From: Elephas maximus indicus
Taxonomy: Eukaryota; Chordata; Mammalia; Proboscidea; Elephantidae
DNA length: 64,000 bases
NCBI RefSeq assembly: GCF_024166365.1
Contig: NC_064837.1
Span: forward strand, 79,479,553 to 79,543,552
Direction of reading: 5' to 3'
Of this stretch, positions 56,736-64,000 are shown in pieces. A program made the position numbers and the translations under genes. Within the stretch, counting starts at the first letter, position 1. Each line of letters starts with the position of its first letter. Under the pieces are notes generated by a model, which worked only from the letters and a program-made list of their open reading frames with translations, searched no databases and was not told the DNA's origin.

Positions 56736-56954
56736 TTAAAGAGCCCTGGTAAATACTCCGCTCTCCAATCCACAATCAGCAAAGCTAGAAGAACTGGCCA
56801 TATCACCTATCTCCTCCGTAGTAGAAACCTGGTCATTAGAAATGGTGGTTTTTTTTTAATAGGTGGGTGTAGAGCTTCCCTTTTGGAGATGAAGAAAAAC
56901 TGACAAAATGTCCCAGTCAAGTTTGGAAGAAAAACAAAAAAAAACAAAAACAAT

Positions 56955-57100
56955 AATAAAAACAAACTGTTGCCTTCGAGTCGATTCTGACTCACAGAGA
57001 CCCTGCCCATAGGGCTTCCAAGGAGTGGCTGGTGGATTTGAACTGCCGACCTTTTGGTTAGCTGCCAAACGCTTAACCACTGTGGCACCAGGGCCACCAA
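56955..57100 (-). mobile_element. AfroSINE (antisense)
   Basis: 'aacaaactgttgccttcgagtcgattctgactcacagagaccctgcccatagggcttccaaggagtggctggtggatttgaactgccgacc' and 'cgcttaaccactgtggcaccagggcc' are the reverse of the SINE body, B box and head. Confidence 0.92.
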
Positions 57101-57518
57101 GTTTGGAAGAGAAAGTTTTACAATGCTTTTGGAAAAGTAGGGACAGCGGACGGGAAGGTGACATGCAGATTCTGTGTGTCTCCCATTGGCAATGTCCGAT
57201 GATGTCTCCTTAGCAGTGAAAAGGACTCCCATGCACCCGAGCCCCCTCTGGTTAATGAGGGTGGTCGCTTTCAACCTCAGCCCCCAGGCAGCCCAGAGCC
57301 TCTGGGTCTTGCTGTCTCAGAGGCACATCTTTTGCCTTCTGCCACACCCTCTGTGTCCAGCTAAGGGCACTGCCTCTGCTGACCCACAAGCCTCCACTGC
57401 TTAGGATACCAGGGCAGTTGAGGATTCCCTGCCAAGGCATACCCAAGGCCAAGACCCTCTCCACAGCTCTGGGACATACATCAGGAGCTGGGCCCACATG
57501 TCCCTCTGACATCAGGTC
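57101..57518. other. Unique sequence, no gene seen
   Basis: No repeat or exon recognised. Confidence 0.4.
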
Positions 57519-57946
57519 TGTAGTGGACTGATCAAGGTCTCTCAAATATATAAGGGCCTAATCCCTGGAATTTTTGAATGATACCTTTGTTGGAAACAGG
57601 ATCATTGTAAATGTGACTAAGTTAAGGGTTTTGAGATGGAGAGGCTATCCTGGGTTATCTGACTGGGCCCTAAATACAGTCACAGGTATCCTTAGAAGGG
57701 ACAGGCGGGACTCAGCATAGAAGTATAAAGGAGAAGGTGATGTGGAGGTGAGCAGAGGGAGATTTGAAGATGCTGCCTTTGAAGATGGGGCCACAAGCCA
57801 AGGAATGCCGGCAGCCATCAGAAACCCAAAGAGGCAAGGGCTGGGTTCTCCCCTAGAGCCTCAGGAAGGAGCATAGCGCTACTGAGGTCTTCGTTTTGGC
57901 CCAGTGATACTGTTTTTGGATCCCTGGACTCTGGAACTGTGAGTGA
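57519..57946 (+). mobile_element. MLT1-like LTR, left part (split)
   Basis: Starts 'tgtagtggactgatcaaggtctctcaaatatataagggcctaatccctgg', with 'cttatctgactgggccctaaatacagtcacaggtatcc' and ends 'ggactctggaactgtgagtga', as in MLT1 LTRs. Completed by 60648-60719. Confidence 0.8.
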
Positions 57947-60647
57947 GCTTCTTCTTTTTTTTTTTTTCCTTTTGTTTTTATTGAGACTTTATGTTTTTCT
58001 TCTTTATTTTGATGAGTAGGTTTGTTAACTTTCTTTGTGCTTAGTTCGAAATTTACCCTTATCTTCCTAGATTTGAACCAATCTATTATTACTTGGAGTC
58101 ACCTTGCCTTTCTCTCCATTAGAAAGTTCTATACTATGTGGTTTATTCCCCCTTTTGTTTTTCTTGAGTTGCTCACAGGATTTTTTCTTTGTCTTTGGTT
58201 TTAGCAAGTGTGATTATGATATGCCTTGGTGTTTTTCTTTTGGGGTGTATCCTATATAAGGTTAGTTGAGATTCTTGGATTAGGGAAGTTTTCGGTCAGC
58301 AATTCTTCAGTGATCCTCTCTGTGTTTTCCATTTTCTCTCCCTGTTCTGGAACTGTAACCACTTGCAGATTTTTGCTTTTGATTGTACCCCACATAATTC
58401 TCAGGGTTTCTTCATTCTTTTTTTCTGATTTTTCCTCAGAGTTGTATCCAAGTGTTTGCCTTCAATTTCTCTGATTCTGTCTTCCATCATTTCAAACCTG
58501 CTCCTCGGCCCTTCTATGACACTGTCCATTTCTGAAATATTGTTTATCTTTTGGATTTCTAATTGTCATTTTTGTGTAATTTCTAGTAGTGAATTTATTT
58601 TGGCATTTAGTTCCTGTATTACATTCCTGAATGACTCCATTTTTTGGTCTGTATTTCTCATGAATTTGCCTCTTCCACAAATTTGTCTATTTTTTACTCA
58701 TTTTTGTTTGCTTTTTGCCTTAACTCTTGGGTTGCTGTGAATATCAGAGATTTGAATTCTCTGTCAGGCAGTTCTAGTGCCTTTTCTTCTACTAGAAAGT
58801 CATCTGGTGTCTTATTTTGGACACCTACTGGAACCATCCTGTCCTTTTTTTAAAATATGTTTTGATATTGTCTGCTGTCTTTGGGAAATTCAGTAGTTAT
58901 TTTCTTCATTTCTTGATTTGTTTGTTTCATCCGGTTATGTCTGAGCAGGTCGGCTGTGCATTCTTTGTTGTTTGCTTTTTCTGTAGTTGTGATACTTTTC
59001 ACCTCCTTGTTCAATGGACAGGGCCAGTCATTCAGCTATGGTGCAGCAGAGCGAGTCCAGCTGAAGGAGAGGGGCTGGGATGGGTTGTTTTTGGCACATA
59101 CTAGGGCCAACAGGGAGGGCCAGGAATCAGTGTTGGGCAGTTTCCAGCAGGCCGTACCTGTGCTGCTTGGGGGTGTGATGTTCAGTGCATGGTGCAGGTA
59201 GGCAGGAAAGAGGGGGGGAGGTTGTGATGTGTGGAGCTAATAGGGGTGTGAGAAACAGGAGAAAGGGGAGCCAAAAACAAACAAGCAAGGAAAGAAAGAA
59301 AAAAAAAGGGTGCTAAGGGAGTTTGCCATTGGAGTAGAAAGATGAGAAACCAAGAGATGGAGAAAAGCAAAAAGGAAAAGGGAAAAAGAAAGAAAAAATA
59401 ACTATGTAAAAATTTGGAAAAGTCCCTAAGAGTCCCAGAGTCCCACCAGTGGGGCTGCTAAGACTGGGGAAGTGGCTGTGCAGTACAGCCTGGCTAGAGG
59501 GGGTATAAATGTCACACAGCACCAGGTATTCAGGGGACAGGAAAAGAAGATAAGTGTAGAGGGACAAGAACTGAGAAATGAAGAAAGACAGAAAGGGAAA
59601 AAGAGAGAACACAGAAAAAAGAAAGCCTCCAGGGATCCCACCTACCTGCTGTGCAGATTGGGGGAGTGGCTCCTAAGCCTTGCAGTGCAGCTTGGCTAGA
59701 AGGGGCTCTCACACTGTGAAAAAGAAAGAAAGAAAGAAAACAAACAAAACAGAACAAAGCAAAGCAAGGGGGAAAAAAAAGCCCCAGGGATACCACCAGC
59801 ATGGTGTCGAAGGCCAAGGGAGTGGTTCTACAGTCAAGGGTAGCTTCACAGCCTTTCAAGAAGAAGCAAAGATGGTACATAGATCCAGGCATTCCAGAGA
59901 AAGGAGGGGAAGGTAGAAGGAGGCACGGAAGAAACCAAAAGAGAAGGAAAGAATCGACACCAGCTCAGGGGCCCAGCCAGTGTGGATGGGGTGAATCCGA
60001 GCAGCCTGAGGCCAAAGCAGTTGCCTCCTGGCCAAGAGACTGTGGCTGGTGGGAAGCAGAGGAAGCTGAAGAGGGGGCAGGAGGAAGAAGGTGGGGGTTA
60101 GGAAAGCTTATATTGCTAGTTATCGGGTGCTCTGTCTGCTGCTGGGACCTTCATGAAGCTGCTTTCCCATACTCCCTGGCTGCAGATCTGCAATGTGAGT
60201 GGGGCGAATCCAAATGGCACTGATACTGCACTTCCCAGCAGGCTGAGCCACCACAGCCAGCCAGGAAAGTCAGAGGTAGAGCAGCAGGGAGAGAATGGGG
60301 GGTGGGAAATCGTGTATCACTGGTTACGGGTGCTCTGTCTCCTGCTGGGAGTTCTGCGAAGCTGCTTTCCTGCGCTCCCTTTCTGCTGATCCCTGACAGG
60401 AGTCCAAGATGATGGATCTGTGCTGCTTTAGCTGATGGGGCCCTCCACACATATCTGTCCTTGCTCCCTGTCCTCTGTCAGTTTCTTATTCCATTCAGTG
60501 CTTGGCTGAGTTCTTTATATCTTCCTTTGATGCTCCAGGTTCCAGGAATGTTGTTTGTCTTTGTTTTACTTGGTTTTTCAGGTCTCTGCTGTGGAGGGAG
60601 GGGGTGGTGTTTCTGTCTATGGCGCCATGTTGGCCAGAAGTCTGAAA
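57947..60647 (-). mobile_element. ORF1-only L1 derivative (HAL1-like), antisense
   Basis: The 2.70-kb insert lies between 'gagtga' copies (57941-57946 and 60648-60653) inside an MLT1-like LTR. Poly-T follows near 57957, so it is antisense. On the minus strand, the 5'UTR starts '...ggccaacatggcgccatagacag' near 60635, ORF1 remnants cover about 58850-58150, and inter-ORF-spacer sequence leads directly to the poly-A tail. ORF2 is absent. Within ORF1 the RRM region matches L1 B, after which about 400 bp of the C-terminal domain are missing. Confidence 0.8.
58150..58850 (-). pseudogene. L1 ORF1 remnant in the ORF1-only element
   Basis: On the minus strand the coiled-coil region can be followed near 58492-58680. 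The beginning of the RRM (equivalent to 'EETLRIMW...VIGVPEQG' in L1 B) lies at 58290-58420, then the frame is lost. Many stops are present. The C-terminal domain is absent. Confidence 0.7.
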
Positions 60648-60719
60648 GAGTGAATTTCTGATGTTTTAAGCAACAAAGTTTTTCATAATTTGTTACAGAA
60701 GCTACAGGAAAGTAATACA
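60648..60719 (+). mobile_element. MLT1-like LTR, right part
   Basis: 'gagtgaatttctgatgttttaagcaacaaagtttttcataatttgttacagaagctacaggaaagtaataca' is the MLT1 3' end, with the 'aataaatttctg' signal interrupted by the insertion. Confidence 0.8.
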
Positions 60720-60780
60720 AGTTGCTCTGGCTTTTGGATCTGCCCCTCTCTGTGCTCAGACCCCATCAAAAATGTCCTGA

Positions 60781-61020
60781 TGTATAAAACAAAATCAGAC
60801 TAAAGGGGCACACCAGCCCAGGGGCAAGGACTAGAAGGCAGGAGGGCACAGGAAAGCTGGTGACAGGGAACCGTAGGTTGAGAAGGGAGAGTGTTGACAT
60901 TTTGTGGGGTTGTTAACCTGTGTCATAAAACAGTATGTTTAATAACAGTTTAATGAGAAACAAGTTTGTTATGTAAACTTTCATCTATAGTACAATAAAA
61001 AAAAGAAAACAAACAAACAA
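60781..61020 (+). mobile_element. 5'-truncated L1 3' end with target-site duplication
   Basis: The target 'aaaatgtcctga' (60769-60780) is repeated as 'aaaatgttctga' after the tail at 61021-61032. The end 'gttatgtaaactttcatctatagtacaataaaaaaaag' is the L1 3' terminus with AATAAA and poly-A. Confidence 0.82.
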
Positions 61021-61032
61021 AAAATGTTCTGA

Positions 61033-62283
61033 ATCCCCTGCACACCTTTTGGTCCTTGAGATCAAGGAAAATACCTGGTCTGGGCTGGACCCAGGTCTGA
61101 TGGAGCTGGCCCCAGGCTCTGGCTGTGCATGGTCTGTGCAGTTCTGGGTGCAGGAGACAGGAGAAGCCACCCACTCTCCTAGACAGCAACAGAATTTTTT
61201 TTTTTTAATGATATTCCAGGTGGGACCTGAAGCCGTAGAACAGGAAAGAGCAGCCAGTGAGGGGGCATTGAGTTAGGACCCCGGAGAAGTCAGGACCCAG
61301 GACAGCTCTCCTGGCTCTCCTGCCACCCTTCTGCTCTCCTCACTGGCTCTCTCTTCCCATCTTGATGTATCTCCCTGTGTATGTGTCTGTGTGTCTGAGA
61401 GCATGTGTGTGTGTGTCTACCTGTCTGTCTGTCTGTAGGTGTTTTTCTGTGTGTGTGTGTGTAAATGCCTGACTTGTCTTCTTTCCTCATTCTCTGTCTC
61501 TCCTCCCTCGATCTCTATCTCTCTTTTTCATTCCCTCCTTCAGTATCTCTTTCTCTCTATCTGTTCCTATGTAGCTTGAAATAAGGGATGAGGGAGGCCA
61601 GCTCCAGGACATTCTGAGAATTTTCCAGGCTGAGAGCCTGTGAGGCAGCCCATGGGATACTCTTATTACCCAGCCATTTGCTCTAGCACCTTTAAGCTGA
61701 AAAAGAAAAGTCCAGCAATGCAAGCTCAGTTTCAGTTTCCAAATGTCAAGAGAGCAGACCAGGACCTTGCAGAAGGGATGGCTACTAAGCTTAAGGAACC
61801 AAGGGAGGGAGGAGCAATGTGTTTCTGGGGGGATCTCAGACCTCTCTCCTCTCCGAGAGAGAAGGATAGAGCCCTCTCTACCCCGACACTGAAAAGGAAC
61901 TATACACAGCCTTAAAGAATCTCAAGAGGAAAAACTCAAGATTAGGGCGTTGTTGTCAGGAAACTGGATTTTCTTAGTTATATCTAGTTTCCCTGGTTTT
62001 ATCCATCCAAATTCTGATAAGAGTCTTGTATTTTTCTACATACAAATGTGCTGATTCCTTTTGATTTCCTACTGTAAGTGGCCTAGAGATTCTTTTGAGA
62101 CTTTTGCAAGACATTTCTTACTGGACTTAATCATACCACCATCTGACACCCATATTTTTCCTTTTCCTACTATTTTCTTTCCTCTGGTCTTGAAACCCAA
62201 CGCCTGAATTAAGGTTACATAAGAATCATTGGCAGGTCTGAAGTCAAAATGGCTTCATGGTTTTTTTAAATATGCATTTGTTT
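61033..62283. other. Unique sequence with TG/CT-rich stretches, no gene seen
   Basis: (TG)n and TCTG-rich microsatellite-like DNA lies at about 61375-61462 and T/C-rich runs at 61480-61570. No coding exon supported. Confidence 0.45.
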
Positions 62284-62330
62284 TTAGTTGTCATCAATTT
62301 GATTCCAACTTGTGGCTACCAGAGCTTAGT
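62284..62330 (-). mobile_element. AfroSINE 3' fragment (antisense), weak
   Basis: 'gttgtcatcaatttgattccaacttgtggctacc' resembles the reverse of '(g)gtagccacaagttggaatcaactt'. Short and diverged. Confidence 0.45.
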
Positions 62331-62504
62331 CACAAAAAATAGAGGAAAGTACAAAATGAATGGGCATACTATTCATAAAGACTATTAGCATTTTAGTGTA
62401 CAATGATCACATTTAAAATACTAAGAAATAATTAGAAAACATTTTCTTTCACATGTATTTGCACATATATTTACTTTAAATGTGATTGTAAACTTCTGGT
62501 GTGG

Positions 62505-62890
62505 GCCAAGATGGAGTAAGACACTTACAATCTATCTCTCTCACAGATTACAACTAAAACTCTGGACAGAGGACGAAAAGCAAGCACTTGATGACATTGA
62601 AAAATAAACAATAAGAGGCAGATGGAAACTGAAGTTCAAACTTGAATAACAACCTGTAAGATGGGTATTTATGTTAGAACAAAATATTAATACACAGAAC
62701 AACATGGATGGCTATTATGGGCATTAGGCTGATTGGCAAAAAAAAAAAATTTTTTTCAAAATGTCACATAGTCTATGATTCCATTTATATAACATTCTCT
62801 AAATGACAAAATTACTAAGATGGATAAAAGGTGAGTGGTGTCCAGGGTTTAGGCATGGTGGTGGGAGGGAGGGGAGTATGATTATAAAAG
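62505..62890 (+). mobile_element. Old L1 pieces: 5'UTR fragment and 3' fragment
   Basis: 62508-62650 begins 'gtgtgggccaagatggagtaagac', like an L1 5' end. 62690-62890 has 'acacagaacaacatggatggctattatg' and 'catagtctatgattccatttatataacattc', typical of the end of ORF2/3'UTR of older L1 families. The middle is missing. Confidence 0.6.
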
Positions 62891-62929
62891 TGTAGCATGA
62901 AGGAGATCATTTTAAAAACAGGGCTCTTA

Positions 62930-63195
62930 ATGTTTTCCAATTTTGGCTCCAAGACTTACCAGTTGTGTGACCTTGGGCAAGCTATTTAACCACTCCAAGA
63001 CTCAGCTACCAAGCTGTTAAATGAGATAAGAATATCAACTTGAACCCTAGGATATTTGACCATGCTGGACCTATAAAAATGTCAATTTCCTATGGTTTCG
63101 CTTAATTACACCTACTTCATGGAGCCGTTCTGAGAATCCCATGAATTTAGCCCAGTGCTTAACACATGTCAAGTCTTTGGTCAATGTGAGTTATT
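62930..63195 (+). repeat. MIR
   Basis: 'ggctccaagacttaccagttgtgtgaccttgggcaagctatttaaccactccaagactcag' is MIR core; the rest follows to about 63195. Confidence 0.88.
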
Positions 63196-63212
63196 TAATA
63201 TCTATATGATCA

Positions 63213-64000
63213 GGGATGGAGCCAATATGGCACCATAGACAGAAGCACCATGCTGTTCTTCTACAGCAAAGACCCAAAAAACTAATTAAAACAGGGACGA
63301 CGTCAATCCCGGAATCCTAAAAGTCAAATGAAAGATAAAGAACTCAACCAAGCACTGAATAGATAAAGAAACTGACAGAGAACAGAGAGCTAGGAGATAT
63401 ATGGAGTGGAGGTCCCCTATCAGATAATGCAGCTTGGGTTTGCCATCTTGGACTCCTCAGCCACTGAGATAGGTGGGCAGGGAGTACAGGAAGACAGCTA
63501 CAAGGAGCTCCCAGCAGGAGACAGAACACCCAGTAACCAGCAATAACATGTAACATGCTTTCCTACTCCCCACCCTTCTTCCCCCTGCTCGGCCTCTGCT
63601 ACTTCTCAGCAGGCTGTGGTCACTCGACGGGGGAGGAACTGACTCTGTGCCACTTGGATTCACCCTGCCCACATCAGTCAGCTCCTTCAGTGCCATTTTT
63701 TTTTTCCTGTTGTTGCTTTCTTCAGCTTCTTTTGGTTTCTTCTCTCTCTCACCTCCTTCCCTTCCTTTCTCTCAAACACCTGTCTCCTAGGTCAATCTCT
63801 GCTTCTTCTTGAAAGGATGTGAAGTGCCGCTCAGCTGGGGAACTGCACTGCCAGGATGGTGGGATCCCTGGGGCATTTTTTTTCCTTTTTGTTTTTCTTC
63901 ATTTCTCACTTTCTCGTCTCTCTCTACTTTCCTTGTTTCCTGAATATCTGGCTCTGTGTGCCATCTCTGCCACTTCTAGATGGGCTGAGCAGTGCCTAGC
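63213..64000 (+). mobile_element. 5' end of an L1/ORF1-only element, running off the window
   Basis: Starts 'gatggagccaatatggcaccatagacagaagcacc' and matches, on the opposite strand, the 5'UTR of the element at 57947-60647: 'aaagaactcaaccaagcactgaat', 'agaaactgacagagaacagagagc', 'gcagggagtacaggaagacagctac'. Only 5'UTR is inside the window, so whether it has ORF2 is unknown. Confidence 0.8.

Noticed and set aside
58022-58740. Plus-strand frames of 60-95 codons as a gene
   Set aside because: They are shadows of L1 ORF1 on the opposite strand.
1-64000. tRNA genes
   Set aside because: All tRNA-like A/B boxes I saw belong to AfroSINEs or MIRs; no complete cloverleaf was found.
1-64000. CRISPR arrays, operons, bacterial RBS or insertion sequences
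   Set aside because: The DNA is mammalian. The tandem repeats present are L1 monomers, the tandem 1.39-kb unit, microsatellites and one minisatellite.

Overview
This is a stretch of eutherian mammal nuclear DNA, and the repeats point to an afrotherian, most likely a paenungulate such as an elephant. The main pointer is a tRNA-derived SINE of the AfroSINE type (heads near 4966, 25568, 26530, 37480, 48354, 54012 and, inverted, 57098), together with a BovB/RTE-type LINE fragment and full-length L1 elements with very long 5'UTRs. Old shared mammalian repeats (MIR, L2, MER5-like, MER53-like, hAT-like, MLT1-like) fill much of the rest. I found no convincing host protein-coding exon. The window reads as intergenic or intronic DNA dominated by nested retrotransposons. 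The strongest host-type signals are a CpG-rich block near 24180-25290 and a small MEF2/AP-1/E-box cluster near 50522-50585.

Layout. 1-5.3 kb: unique sequence with MIR, L2, a 5'-truncated L1 tail (1261-1797, clear target-site duplication) and an AfroSINE. 5.3-22.5 kb: a large L1 nest. An old full-length L1 (5303-12499) is split by a MaLR-like LTR (8932-9444). A second old L1 (12500-22195) is split by a young 6.5 kb L1 (12999-19521, called B here) and by an antisense solo LTR (20846-21649); it then meets an inverted L1 3' end across a (CA)n tract. 22.5-26.5 kb: largely unique, with a MER5-like palindrome, the CpG-rich block and two adjacent AfroSINEs. 26.6-34 kb: a young 7.3 kb L1 (called C) inside an AfroSINE. 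34-40.8 kb: a palindromic pair of MaLR-like LTRs, an L1 tail inserted in a MIR, an RTE fragment and a previously unrecognised 1.39 kb sequence present twice in tandem. 40.8-46.8 kb: a degenerate endogenous retrovirus with both LTRs, a tRNA-Lys-type primer site and class I (gammaretrovirus-like) gag/pro/pol/env remnants. 46.8-64 kb: mostly unique DNA with L2, MIR, AfroSINE and MER53-like pieces, a three-copy 31-bp minisatellite, an ORF1-only L1 derivative (57947-60647) inside an MLT1-like LTR, an L1 tail, and the 5' end of a second ORF1-only-type element leaving the window.

The most interesting point comes from comparing the two young L1s. L1 C has a 5'UTR with three GC-rich tandem monomers. 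L1 B lacks exactly 809 bp of it, and in C that segment begins GT, ends with a poly-T tract plus AG, and has a CTGAC branch-point-like site. B therefore looks like a retrocopy of a spliced L1 RNA. B and C also share an in-frame TAG that shortens ORF2 by about 42 codons relative to the older copies. In C, ORF2 (1229 codons) is open from start to stop, while ORF1 is closed by a single nonsense codon; in B, ORF1 is open and ORF2 is broken.
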